Positions 33,901 to 44,220 of a stretch of 64,000 nucleotides of DNA are shown here, in pieces. Numbering within the stretch: the stretch's first letter is position 1; the number at the start of each line of letters is the position of its first letter. The notes beneath the pieces were generated by a model. That model did not search any database and was not told the origin of the DNA. It was given only the letters and a program-made list of their open reading frames with translations. Source of the DNA: Argyresthia goedartella (taxonomy: Eukaryota; Arthropoda; Insecta; Lepidoptera; Argyresthiidae); assembly GCA_949825045.1 (NCBI GenBank), contig OX463815.1, positions 34,153,356-34,217,355 of the forward strand, in the 5' to 3' direction. Made by a program: the position numbers and the translations under genes.

Positions 33901-34042
33901 GGATCAAGAGTCGTGGAGCGCAGTGGTCTCCTTCTGCGAAGCAGTAATGCTCCAGAAGGAGGATGCGGAGCGGGATAGGGAGAGGGCTGATCCCGCTCGT
34001 AGGCGCAGACAACGCAGGGGCGGTGGCGTGGGCCGCCCTTGA
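30917..34042 (+). pseudogene. TRAS-like ORF2 (endonuclease + reverse transcriptase), one in-frame stop
   Basis: ORF2 supplies the APE-type endonuclease that nicks telomeric DNA and the RT that copies RNA at the nick. The coding frame follows the ORF1 stop directly, with an apparent one-base overlap region and no obvious ATG. The endonuclease N-terminus (LQCNLNHCRSAQDLL) precedes a TAG at 31142-31144, about codon 76; the open part from ATG 31157 has 961 codons. Further endonuclease motifs are VLGDFNARSS and LSDHRH. The catalytic Glu block reads ASDPYQ, with Asp where Glu is usual. RT blocks are intact: TAPGPDGVP, AYRPICLLSEVGKLFE, GFRRARSTVDA, VSLDIVNAFN, CGVPQGSVLGP, YADDT (32906-32920). A C-terminal CHHC ... 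QHTLEEC finger lies near 33760-33815. Confidence 0.9.
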
Positions 34043-34428
34043 GCCTTATGGCTATCCCTGTAGGTCGGGAGAAAGAATACATCTACAGTAATCCCTGCTT
34101 GGCGTAAGTGGCCCCTAAAAGGGAACCGGAGTTATGGGCGTTCAGACTTCCAACTCTGAACGCCTATGACTCCAAGACGACGACTGGGAGGGCACCTGAA
34201 GCTCTCCCAGGGCGGTCGCTGGCGGTCGCAAGCGGTCGGGGCGGGGGCCCTTGATCGCAACAGTGCGCCGCGAGGAGTTTACGACGGGATTGGTTGTGGC
34301 CGGTCCCGTCGTGAAGTGGGAGGAAGTTGAGATGCTTCCTCCCTGGGTGCTGGGGACAGGACAGGGCCCGCGCCTCGGCGGTATCCGTCAGGGATTTTCC
34401 CCCGGGCATCAAAAAAAAAAAAAAAAAA
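34043..34428 (+). other. TRAS-like 3' untranslated region and poly(A)
   Basis: GC-rich non-coding tail of the element ending CCCGGGCATC and 18 A. It is the part copied first in target-primed insertion. Short open frames within it are not coding. Confidence 0.8.
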
Positions 34429-34453
34429 GGTTAGGTTAGGTTAGGTTAGGTTA
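34429..34453 (+). repeat. Telomeric repeat array (TTAGG)5
   Basis: Five GGTTA units immediately after the poly(A). The array then stops abruptly at ordinary AT-rich DNA (ATGCATGCTATGG). Confidence 0.95.
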
Positions 34454-34887
34454 TGCATGCTATGGTTTGATGGAATAACAGTAATAATAAGCTCGTTAGT
34501 TTCACTGAACGTTATTGATGATGGATACTTAAGCTCTATCTGGCGATCTAATAAGTTTGGAGACAGAATCATATATTATAAGAATGAAAGTTTAATAATT
34601 CACTAAGTTAAAAACATAAAAAACCGACTCCAAGTTCAAGTCCCGTTTCACCCCTGTTGGGATGCGAATGAAGTCTGTGTACATGAAAAGTCCTCATCAA
34701 AACTTTTGCTGCACGGAACCACAAACCAAAACGTCATCTGTGTATATATTTTTTATTTTTGTTGATTTTTTCAAAAAGCGCCACAGATGAATTTATACGG
34801 GACCACCTCTGAAGTATGACGTACCAATCAAAACAAGAATCATTAAAATCGATTCATAATTAACGAAGAAATGGGATAACAAACATA

Positions 34888-35490
34888 TAAAAAAGTGGCC
34901 AAATGCGAGTCGGACTCGCCCATGAAGGGTTCCGTTGTAGCTAGTAATTACGTGACTGGATGTTTGTGTTGTAACTTTGTTTTTCATAGTGTTTTTATGA
35001 ATGACAAAGTTATCTTTGCGGTTTTTAATAAATATTTTATATCTTAAAAATTGCTTATTTTATTTTGTTCAAACTAATTTTCCGTTCAAAGTGTGTATTA
35101 AGATACTCAGCATATATTTTTTGAAGATTTTTCACTCTCTTACTTTAAAAGAACTACATTTTTCCAATTTGGAAGGGTCTGTCTCTTTCTTAGAGGAAAA
35201 ACTGTTTCAGAAACCTTAACGTCATTTTTAAAGACCTATCTACAAACACCCCACACATATAGGTTTAGTGAAAAATATTTCTTTTTCGGATCTATTCCAT
35301 GTATAGGGAGCTCCCCTTAATTATTTTAATTATTATAATTTATAGAATACATCTACATACCAAGTTTCAACTGTGTAGTCTTAATAGTTTATGCATAAAG
35401 CTGCTGTGACTTTCGGACGGACGGACGGACAGACAGACTTGACGGAACTATAAATGGTTCCTTGTTGCTCTACGGAACCCTAAAAACCGT
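34888..35490 (+). repeat. Rep-G copy (long form)
   Basis: Head AGTGGCCAAATGCGAGTCGG, an AT-rich interior, (GGAC)n at about 35414-35428, and end CTACGGAACCCTAAAAACC. An open frame at 35001-35219 inside it has no recognisable domain. Confidence 0.6.
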
Positions 35491-36290
35491 CTAATTGAGA
35501 ACCTCCTCCTTTTAATTTCGGTTAAAATGCATTCAATGCCTCGATAATGTTCAGTTACGTTCTGCAGTTCTTATGTCCAGGTCTTGAAGAGAGCAATCTT
35601 AGAGACTAGATTTATGACCTGCAGAGATGCTAGTCGAGATGTTAGCGGGAACTCTTCACTAAAGACTGAGGAATTCTTGAAATCGGCGCCGAAAATTTTA
35701 CGGATTTGCAATTTTAGGTGTTCACATTGGCGTGATTGCTTTAGTGGACTTGTATAAATAACTTGCTGATTTTGATTATTTTCACCAAATTTTCACTTAC
35801 AATGTTCACGTGTGACTGCTTCTTGCTAGACTCAAACATGGCGGGGTACGTCGTGGTATAGCTCGACGCGCCGTCCGCTTTCCTTGCATAATGTACTGCG
35901 TTCCTAAAGTCTAACTTTTTATCAGCTACAGTAAACTGACGTTTCTAAATGTCATTCCGTAAAATAATGTTGACAGCCTAATCTCAATAGGGATGTGATT
36001 CAGTTCACAGAAGATCTAATCGTTCCATAACTGACTCATAATGATCATACTTAATTCTATTTATTATTCATGCAAACAAATGGTTGTATAAACGTTGATC
36101 CTTTTACACATATACAAGTTATCGCTCAAGAAAACGCTCTCTCAAGTTGGTAGTACTGGTTTTTAGTTACGGTGCTACGTTGACGCTTGGCCGCCTTTAA
36201 ACAATATTGAACATCACACTCCCTATACTTCCACTAAAAAAGATCAATCCTCTACTATAGTAATAATCATAGAATAAAAAAATACATTAT
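35491..36290. other. Unassigned stretch
   Basis: No recognisable gene, RNA or repeat. Confidence 0.35.
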
Positions 36291-36292
36291 AA

Positions 36293-36469
36293 CTTACACT
36301 GGCGGACCGCTGGAACCGGACCCCTGCCACAATAATGGGCTGGCTACGAGCAAGAATTCAAACCGCCATCATCAGGGCTAGCAGCATGTGCATCCGCGGC
36401 ACCCGCCATAGGTGGAGTCGCACAGGCCTATATGAGGATGGAGCGGCAGTCCCACACGTACTGGCTTGA
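36293..36469 (+). pseudogene. Small unidentified coding remnant
   Basis: A 58-codon GC-rich open frame in AT-rich surroundings ends in a TGA (36467-36469). It includes WNRTPATIMGWLRARIQTAI and CIRGTRHRWSRTGLYEDGAA. The composition and charge pattern look coding, like the C-terminal tail of a mobile-element protein, but I do not recognise the family. No ATG or upstream exon is visible. Confidence 0.3.
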
Positions 36470-36741
36470 ACTAGAATGAATATCTTATTTATATTCTCTG
36501 TACTTATTTTCATGAATCTTTTGCTTAATAAATTTCTTATCGTTTTTACAACTTAATATTAAATCTCAAAAACAAAACCAAACTGATCATTCATTTATTG
36601 AATGATTCACTCACTGATTTAGCTACATCCCTATTTATTATTCTTAAAAAAAACGGCAACCCTCAAAATGTCATTTTACTGCAGCTGATAAAAAGTTGGA
36701 CTGTAGTGCAAGTTTGCTGGCATAATTATTTCTTGATACGA

Positions 36742-36808
36742 ATGTATGGATGCTTGATGTATGAATGCTTGATGTACGAATGCTTAATGTATGAATGCTT
36801 GTATAAAT
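36742..36808 (+). repeat. 15-bp tandem repeat, ~4 units
   Basis: Units close to ATGTATGAATGCTTG repeat in register; the period is a multiple of three, so one frame reads MYECL repeats. It looks like a minisatellite, not a gene. Confidence 0.7.
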
Positions 36809-37007
36809 ATTGATTTGTATGGTCAGGTAATTATGTATGATTTCTGAACAATAGGTATTATTTGCAAAAGTTACGGCTTCGAATGCAGACTGGGAAGGAA
36901 GAGAAGCTTGCCTTTTTACACTACGTACATGAAACTCTTGTTATAATTATATGATTTGTGTGCAATAAATAAATTATAAAATGAGGAAGAAAAAATATAT
37001 ATGAAAG

Positions 37008-37100
37008 AATCTCCAGGTCTTGGATGTTTACATGTTTGTGCCACAGGGTAACCTAGTGTGGCAGCAGAAGCTCAATGTATGTGCTTGTATGTAAATGTCA
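37008..37100 (+). mobile_element. SINE-2 body fragment
   Basis: It contains CAGGTCTTGGATGTTTACAT and AGAAGCTCAATGTATGTGCT, matching the SINE-2 body, without a head. Confidence 0.55.
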
Positions 37101-37140
37101 AATTTTATGTTATTTAGCGCACTGGCAAACTTTATATTAA

Positions 37141-37530
37141 AGACCTCTGTGGTTGCGGCGTTGTTGCTCTGCGGGTTCGAGTCCCGGTGGGGGCAAATAT
37201 TTGTTTAACGAGAACGGATGTTTGTACCCTAGTCATGGTTGTTTATCTATCTAAGTATAATATTTATCTATATAAGTATGTGTATCGTTGTCTAGTACCC
37301 AAGATACAGGGAATCCTAGTTTGGGGAATCAATAGTGTCCAAGGTACTATTATTATATACCATGCGAGAGGTCCCGGGTTCGACCCCGGCTGGGGTTACA
37401 GGAAAAACTAACAGGTCTTGGATGATTATATGTGTGTAACGTCGCTGTTCCTGGTTCCCACGACACGGGGTATCCCAGTGTGGGGCCAGGAGCGATGTAT
37501 ATGCTGTATGTAAATGTTTATGTTTATGTG
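37141..37530 (+). mobile_element. SINE-2 interrupted by a truncated SINE-1
   Basis: The SINE-2 head is present at 37141-37172 (AGACCTCTGTGGTTGCGGCG ... GCTCTGC). SINE-2 resumes at 37359 (TACCATGCGAGAGGTCCCGG) and runs to about 37530. Between them, 37171-37358 is a SINE-1 lacking its A-box head, starting at the B-box region (GGGTTCGAGTCCCGGTGGGG) and ending in an (ATT)n tail. The order shows SINE-1 inserted into an existing SINE-2, in the same orientation. Confidence 0.75.
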
Positions 37531-37589
37531 TATTACCTACCTATCTAATATAGGACATCCGTGCGTATAACCTCTGTATATACCTCTAG

Positions 37590-37935
37590 AGATCTTGACA
37601 TTGTCCTTAGAGCAATTTAAAAACCATGTTAAAGCGACTTTGTCGAAAAAGGGATATTACAATGTTCAAGATTACTTAAATGACGGGACTGTATGGGGTC
37701 TTCTTAATCTGGTGCAACACAGACCTTGCCGATATTAATTTTGTTATTATTTATTCCTGCTTATTAATTATGATAATTATATTATAATATTTGTATTAGT
37801 TAAGCACAAGCAAATTTTAAAAGAGATCTAAAGATCCCTTCTTCTCCCACAGTAATATAGAGATGGAAAAAAATGACGATTGCTAAGTATATGTAAATAT
37901 CTACAGTAATAAAGACATTTGGAATTTGGAATTTT
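37590..37935 (+). mobile_element. LINE-J 3' end with C-terminal coding stub
   Basis: The coding stub resembles LEQFKNHVKATLSKKGYYNV, followed by a stop after the GTVWG-like end. The 3' untranslated region then ends in TAATAAAGACATTTGGAATT with a short repeated tail. It matches copies at 45447 and 53600. Confidence 0.65.
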
Positions 37936-38420
37936 ATCAAAATATACAATTCTGGTACGCAACGACAGCTCAATGACAATTACATGACGATTACGGTCAA
38001 CTTTAGATATCCATTATCTGACGATTTTGTAATCCGATTCCCTTTGTTGATTAACTAAATTATTATGATTACCAATTAACTTAATTTTTACCATAATTGC
38101 CTCAAAAAATATTCTCGAAACGCCAAAAATTGGATATCTTATGTTCACCGTAATCGTCATGCAATTGTCATGATGCTGTTATTGTGTAGTAGAATTGGGC
38201 CCCAGGGCTGCCAGATAACTGATAACACAAGAATCCCATAGCCACATGTCATAGCGTAGCTAATAGTTAGATATACATGTCGGTCAACGAATTTGTCACT
38301 GGTTCTGTTCTGGTTGCCTGTTGAAGGTTTTACATTACATTAGTACTTTTTGCATTGATTGCTTAAACTCTATGCTCAGCTCAGTGGCATATATGTTTGA
38401 ACTGTTGAGAATGTTTCTAG
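37936..38420. other. Unassigned stretch
   Basis: AT-rich, with no recognisable features. Confidence 0.35.
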
Positions 38421-38695
38421 TTTTTTAAAGGGAAATATTAAACTGCACATCAATAAAACTGATTTGCACAGCAAATATACTGATTTTCACAGAAAATATC
38501 AGGGCAAAATACTGCGGTAGCTTAGGTGAAGGGTAAAGGGGGTGAGCGAAGCGAATTAGGTTGTCGTATTAGGTTGAACATGTAAGAACAACAAAAATAC
38601 CTAAAACAAAAAAAGTGTGTTTGCTGATCTTTTTTTGCTGTGAAAATCAGTATTTTTGATGTGCGATTAAATACTAGCCTTTTTTAAATAGTTAT
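38421..38695 (-). mobile_element. Foldback element type A with hairpin core
   Basis: Both type A termini are present: AAACTGCACATCAATAAAAC at the left and TATTTTTGATGTGCGATTAA at the right. The core is reversed relative to 17634-17878, with the hairpin partly replaced (AAAGGGGGTGAGCGAAGCGA followed by ATTAGG). It is non-coding. Confidence 0.7.
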
Positions 38696-39354
38696 ACGCG
38701 AAAAAGCGCTTAATAATAATAATAAATGATTGCCACAATCTAGCTCACTGCCGACTCTATCTCACTCCCCGCCGGAAGTTGGCTGCAAGATTAATTGTGA
38801 CGTCACGACAGGAAGTGACGTCGCATAGGGAGCCGGAAGAGGGGGAGGCAGGGAGGGGGAAACGGAAGTCCGGGTGGCGAGAGGCTGTTTGGAAAAATGC
38901 GGTGCCCATGATAAGCCGGTGGAGATTTTCGAATGTATGTTAGGTATAAAATATTGCTGACATAAAACGTTGCCTTTCTAGGATTTAATAATTTTTGTAT
39001 CCAAAAAACAACCAAAGAAGGACCACAGACAAGCATTACCTTACTTCTTTTCTTTCTTTCTTTCTGTCTTTTCCAATACGGTGAGTAGAAAGAAGCACAT
39101 GTTTGTTTATACACAGGTATTGCATTCACTATATTTGCGTGACCGGGAATCATTATGTTTTCCTTTAATGCCTTATATCAGAAATGCAGCCAGGATCATG
39201 TGTGTACGCAATGCCAGTAGTAGAACCTTCGTCAGAACAGAAAACCTAGACACAATCAGCTCGTCGTGACTTTCATAAAACGGGTTATTCCAATCTCAAG
39301 TCATTTCCTGTTTTAAAAAAAAGTAGGCAATTCCAATTCAATATATGGTCAAAT
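38696..39354. other. Unassigned stretch with a (TTTC)n run
   Basis: A short microsatellite TTTCTTTCTTTCTTTCTG lies at about 39049-39066. Otherwise there are no supported features. Confidence 0.4.
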
Positions 39355-39930
39355 CATTTTCATAATTTCATAATTTCTTTATTGCATACAAATGATATAA
39401 AAAAAGAGTTACATAAAAATAGTGTACAAAGGCGAGCTTATCTCTAATAAGAGCTCTCTTCCAGCAAACCAGGTCAAAGTTGGAGATGTTGATTGCTGAG
39501 CAGGGGTAGACCTATGTGTACAACAATATGACGAAACAAACGAGTACTTACATAAATATTAATAAATAAAATAAAACATTTAATGACTATAATTATGTAC
39601 TAAATACTTATAATATAATACTAACAACTACTATTATATATAAATGTGCTAATAAATACTTACATACATACTACCTGTAATTCTAAAGAGAGAGTTAATG
39701 CTTCTTCACGCGACTTTTAATTACATTGAGAGTAGGACTGTCCCTGATGGGGCCAGGGAGTGCATTCCACAACCGAATGGCCCGGAGTCTAAACCTGTGC
39801 TCATAGCCGCGGTGTTATGTTGTGGAGTTGTGAGCAAAGAAAATGCGTGAGTTCTCCGAGGCCTGCTGGAAGAAAGAAATTGAAAACTGTCTCGTTGGAA
39901 AGTTGGATAGCGTGGATTCCGTAAAATGTT
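39355..39930 (-). mobile_element. LINE-A 3' remnant (long copy)
   Basis: On the minus strand, about 39710-39800 encodes the RAIRLWNALPGPIRDSPTL-type C-terminus, followed by the 3' untranslated end to 39355 (TTTCATAATTTCTTTATTGC, shared with window position 1). It has no complete ORF. Confidence 0.65.
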
Positions 39931-40025
39931 GCTCCGCTTTTTGCTCCGCCCACATCGACCCACTGCTGGTCATAGGGTCGCTTCTTCTCTTGGCACCAAA
40001 CTTTATGGTCCTGTGTCCACCAAAT

Positions 40026-40190
40026 CCGAAGACCTCTGTGGCGCTGCGGTAGGCTCTGTCTCCATGCAAGAGGTCCTGGGTTCGATCCCCGGTTGGGGTT
40101 CAAAAGAAATACCCCAGATCTTGAATGTTTATATGTATGTGATGTCGCTGTTTCTGGTTCCCACGACACAGATTATCCTAGTGTGTGGTA
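40026..40190 (+). mobile_element. SINE-2 copy
   Basis: Head GACCTCTGTGGCGCTGCGGT, B box GGGTTCGATCCCCGG, junction CCCCAGATCTTGAATGTTTA, and body GTTTCTGGTTCCCACGACAC. It is complete except for a short end. Confidence 0.7.
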
Positions 40191-40204
40191 GTATAAACAA
40201 ATAA

Positions 40205-40385
40205 AACCGTCGACTTTATGATATATCCCCTTGGCACTACTCTGTGACTGCTTTGGTGCTACACTATCGCTGCGTGGTAGTGGTCGTAAAACCCCTCCAT
40301 GAATCCGCACTGAGCCAGCGTGGTGGAGTATGGCTTAATCTTAATCGTATCCGGGTAAAGGCCTGGGCCCCTCGGTGGGGATATT
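40205..40385 (-). repeat. Rep-P fragment
   Basis: Reverse-orientation landmarks: CACTGAGCCAGCGTGGTGGA and GGCCTGGGCCCCTCGGTGGGG. Confidence 0.45.
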
Positions 40386-40774
40386 AATGGCATAAATTAA
40401 TTAATTAATTATATATGAACTCAGTCGAAACTGTCTGGCTTTGCCGCCCCGTGTGGCGTGAAGCTGTGATTGTTAGGTTAGGTCTACTCCAAGCTTCGTG
40501 CAAGGGGGCTAGTCCGTTGCCGCAGTTGGGGGTATGAAGGTTTTATCGCGACCAGTCAGGAATAACCCCATGAAACTAACCCTTCTACAGGCAGATGCAA
40601 CTTTTCAAAGCACACACTACTTTCTAAAACTCATCAGCGTGCGTTAAGCGCGCGAGGGTCATTTTGTAGACAGAGGCTGCTCATAATTGCAGCCGACTGC
40701 GGTTATTTGGTAAAGACTGCTAGAAACGGAAAGTTTTTATTTTATTTAATGCACAGACAAAATAATTATGTTCT

Positions 40775-41180
40775 TATAGTAGTTCATGTGACTGATACAT
40801 AATGGAGGGCCTGATACATAATTTAATGCCTAATTATGTACTGTTACATACACTAGTTTATCTATACACATATCACAAGCTCTCTTTGATGTGTTCAGGC
40901 ATGTTCGGCTGGCATTGTGGCATTGATCATTGCTCTGCACTTGTTTAGCTTGTTCAGTAGTACCAACTTCACAGACAAACTAGGGGCGGTACGCAGGCGG
41001 GCGTCTGCGTTCGAAATTTGAATGTCATAATTTGCTGAAAAATTATACATTATGGTCATAATGTATCAATATTCAGCTACGAAATTCGTTTTTACCAAGT
41101 AGTTTAACATTATGCTGGTCGTAACATGCGTTTTTTGGACGCAGTAAAGGGGTTTATGATACGTATGTAGATAAAATTAT
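40775..41180 (-). mobile_element. MITE-D copy with flanking repeat
   Basis: The MITE-D end TTTATCTATACACATATCAC begins at about 40857 and the opposite end lies near 41175 (GATACGTATGTAGATAAAA). The interior includes GGGCGGTACGCAGGCGGGCG and a hairpin CATTATGGTCATAATG. The flank 40775-40855 matches the repeat beside the 19.1-19.8 kb copies. Confidence 0.6.
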
Positions 41181-41270
41181 TATTAAGGCGCCTAAACTAA
41201 CACACGACACTAAAAGATCAAAATGCGACGGTTATTTTCATGTAACTATAGACTCTATTTGCTATATAAA

Positions 41271-41300
41271 ATGAGTACTATAGTATACTATAGTACTCAT
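41271..41300. repeat. Perfect 30-bp palindrome
   Basis: The half-site ATGAGTACTATAGTA is followed directly by its inverse. It is embedded in unassigned DNA 100 bases upstream of a foldback MITE. Confidence 0.9.
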
Positions 41301-41383
41301 TATAGTAGTATTATAGTACGCCCCCTGTAACGCAACATCTCTGCGAACCCTTATGGGAAAGGGCGTATCTCCATATTTTTGAT

Positions 41384-41512
41384 ACCGGTAAAAGCGGGCT
41401 AATTGGAATTGAGGAGGTAATTGAAACTAATACAAAATGCAGATATTTGCCTGCATTTTCTATTAGTTCCAATTAGCCCCTCAATTCCAATTAGCCTCCT
41501 TTTACGTATGTT
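41384..41512. mobile_element. Foldback MITE-E, copy 1
   Basis: The left end includes CCGGTAAAAGCGGGCTAATT and GGAATTGAGG; the right end CCCTCAATTCCAATTAGCCT/CCTTTTAC is its inverse. The centre is palindromic around ATGCAGATATTTGCCTGCAT. A second copy is at 59077-59208. Confidence 0.75.
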
Positions 41513-42029
41513 TTAGTTTCCCTAAATTACTGTGTTGGTTTTACATAGCCCTATACTAAACAAGCATCATCGCGTCACTTTTTCTCCACTCTTTCATGTC
41601 CTCACCAAAAGCCCTCCCGGTCAGTGAACCCTAGCAAAAAATTACGCTATTCAGCCGCCCACTTCACTCCATCGCGCAAGTTTTCCCATATAAATGGAAA
41701 TCACGACAACTTCCATGGAATGTTTCATTATGCAGTTTTTTTTTTCCAATTTATCTCATACTTTTATTGGTCGCTGGATAGTTGCAGTTTGTTTGCTGAG
41801 GATGGAGATGTTGAACGAGTTTCGCTATGCATTAATTGGTTACTTGGAAGTGGATTATTGGGTTTTCAGAAGGAAATTGAAGTCTCAGTGGTTGGGATGT
41901 TTTTGCAGAGGTCTACAAATGCTTAGCGTCACGAGTTTTCTCTCACGGGGTGGCAGAGGCTGGCTCGTGTATCGAAAAAAAATCCAAAATCTAAATTCCA
42001 AGTCTTTATTACTGTATTATCTTTCCATA
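41513..42029. other. Unassigned stretch
   Basis: Two overlapping open frames (41624-41926 and 41694-42032, +) have no recognisable domain. Confidence 0.35.
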
Positions 42030-42330
42030 TAATGTAGAGAAGTGGCAAAAAATTTAGATTTTTTGCCACTTCCCTACATTGGACCCCATACAGTTCCGTC
42101 TTTTGAGTAATCTTGAACATTGTAATATCCCTTTTTCGGCAAAGTCGCTTTAACATGGTTCTTAAATTGTTCAAATGGCAATTTCAAGATCTCCAGAGGT
42201 ATCTTGTTGTAGCAGAGAATGCACTGACCCTTGAAAAATTGCTAACCTTCGCGAGTCTATACCGGGGCTCAAGAAGTCTGTGATTATTTCTATCGCTAAG
42301 TTTGGAATATGTTTTAAAAACAATAATTAT
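42030..42330 (-). mobile_element. LINE-J 3' fragment with local foldback
   Basis: On the minus strand it has the C-terminal stub and 3' region (reverse of GACTTTGCCGAAAAAGGGAT). Its outer end carries an inverted duplication: AGAAGTGGCAAAAAATTTAG followed by its near-inverse ATTTTTTGCCACTTC. Confidence 0.6.
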
Positions 42331-42654
42331 CCATTCGATCATGATGGTTGAAATTTAGGACCCAACGACATTAAAATAAAGTTCATAACAGTGCAGCATG
42401 GCTGTTACGTCAGTCGGTGCGACGACGCAACAGCGCGAACATTGTGAGTTTGTTTAAATCTATTGTTCCAAAATTACTGATTATTTCTATAATTTTCAGC
42501 ACTACGGTTTCAGGTATGTTGAATTCGGGAAACGTAGAACGATATCAATATTTCTTTTAGATCCCAAGAGATAACACGTTTTAGGTGAAAAACACCTATT
42601 TAGTTTTCAAATTTCATTAAAGGAAAGGTGTAATAAATAAAAATTATAATAAAA

Positions 42655-42895
42655 TAAATGTAGCCGATTAATTTCTCCACCGAGGGGCACGGGCCTTTAC
42701 GCGGTTAATTGAGCCATACTCCACCACGCTGGCTCAGTGCCGGTTGATGGAGGGATGTCGGGCTAGGGACAAAACTGACTGCCAGAAGTTATCAAATTGC
42801 CCTATTAGGGCCTCTGACCAGCTTTACGACTACTACCACCGAGTAGCGATAGTAGCCGAGACCTACAGTCTGAGAGAGTCTGCCAAAACATCCTC
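42655..42895 (+). repeat. Rep-P copy
   Basis: Landmarks: CCACCGAGGGGCACGGGCCT, GAGCCATACTCCACCACGCT, GATGTCGGGCTAGGGACAAA and TAGCGATAGTAGCCGAGACC. Confidence 0.55.
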
Positions 42896-44157
42896 ATAAA
42901 ATTTATTTTTCTGGATTTGAAAATCTTTTCCTTCAGGAAAAATAATGCTTCAAAAGCGGGCATTTCACAAAACCCGCCATCTTAACGACTTAGATGTGGA
43001 GTCATCAATAGATACTTGATTATTTTTCATATGTTTTTAACTTTATCACCAAGAAATAAGGTTCAAAAACGCGGGACATTTTTTGATCTACAGACGAGTT
43101 CTTAAGTCAGATATTAAATACTCCATATTGCGTGGCTAGCCGTTTTCAGAGATGTATTGATTTGTATTTATATTTTTCAGGTAAGCGAAGACTATCACAA
43201 GCCGTTTCCTAAAAGCGTTTCGACAGACAGTGTTCTAGCAACTTGTTACTGATGGGTCTTCCCTTTATTGCGAATACAGCGACAATTATTATATCAGCGA
43301 ATAATAAATGAACCAAAGGTGTAGCCCACAACACTCCCGACACAATAACAAACATTTCTCAAAGGCGTTCCCGCTAAAAAGTATCATGGTGCGGAAATAC
43401 AGCGCTGTCTCTATTCTGTATCCAACGACTTGCGTGCGGCACGCAACGTTGCGTGCGGCGTGGCGGCCAAATGTACCCCACTAGGCGAGGTGTAGGGTTA
43501 AGATTTTGCGGTGCGAATTATTTGTCAATGAGTGTTATAATGTACAGAATGCTGCTCAAATTAAGGTGCTGCTTAACCAGTCGCCTGTGGCGGCCATTTT
43601 GTAAATTTCGCCGTATCGGTGTGTCCCGGACCGGTACCCGTACACTTGAGGACTTTTGAGTGCCGATGTTTAGTTTTTGTCGAAATTTTCCTATTCTAGT
43701 TAGAATTAGGGATAATTCTTATTAGAATAACTCTCTAATTAGAATTATTTACCTTTTTTCCTTTCCACAGCGCCTTTATTTCAGTTTGATTACAGCTAAT
43801 GTGTGTTAATTAATATAAAGCACTATGGTGTTGTATATAAAGTAACACAGATGTACTTATTTCTGTATTATTTTAAAAATAAAGCAAGATTGTTTTAATG
43901 TGTAGAACTACATATAACACAAACACAGATAGTCTTCATACATTTATTTAGTAATATATAGCTTTTTCAGTAGGTAAAATAGGGCCCCTCAACTGTCACG
44001 TCTTTGAGTGCGTTTTATTTGAGCAATGAGTGACCACAGAGTATAAAACCATTCATTAATTGGATACCCTGTTCTTTCACGTGCAATTTAAATAGGTTAG
44101 AAAGAGATAGGATTAACATGAATTCTGCAAAGGAAGCAAAATTTAACCTAATTTATT
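42896..44157. other. Unassigned stretch
   Basis: A 68-codon frame at 43453-43659 (+) is basic and Cys/Arg-rich but unrecognised. No repeat family was identified. Confidence 0.35.
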
Positions 44158-44220
44158 TGTCCCGGTCCGGGATAATCAATCACTCACAGGCGCCTGCCTG
44201 ACGTGTCCCGGACCGGGACA
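44158..44220. repeat. Pair of CCCGG-rich palindromes
   Basis: TGTCCCGGTCCGGGA at 44158-44172 and TGTCCCGGACCGGGACA at 44204-44220 are each palindromic. A third half-like copy, GTGTCCCGGACCGGTACC, lies at about 43620. They may be element ends or protein-binding sites; the function is unknown. Confidence 0.6.

Larger units (their letters stand above)
28405..34428 (+). mobile_element. TRAS-like telomere-specific non-LTR retrotransposon, near full length
   Basis: The element has a 5' untranslated region (28405-28732), ORF1 (28733-30920), ORF2 (30917-34042), a 3' untranslated region and an 18-base poly(A) (34411-34428). It lies between TTAGG repeats on both sides. Its sense strand follows the TTAGG strand and the poly(A) is followed directly by GGTTAGG. 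That junction is expected for TRAS elements, whose endonuclease nicks the CCTAA strand to start target-primed reverse transcription. The element is clearly GC-rich against an AT-rich background. At about 6.0 kb it is somewhat shorter than the silkworm TRAS1 type. Both ORFs carry one lesion. Confidence 0.9.

Noticed and set aside
28729..34412. Long minus-strand open frames such as 29477-30643 opposite the TRAS-like ORFs
   Set aside because: They are shadows of GC-rich coding sequence on the plus strand and show no domain; the plus-strand frames contain zinc knuckles and RT motifs.
39801..40169. 122-codon minus-strand gene
   Set aside because: The frame spans the antisense of a SINE-2 and a LINE-A end; the peptide RGSNPGPLAW is the typical antisense reading of a tRNA B box.
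40478..40490. Additional telomeric repeat tract (GTTAGGTTAGG)
   Set aside because: Only about two units with no element junction; chance or decayed sequence is sufficient.
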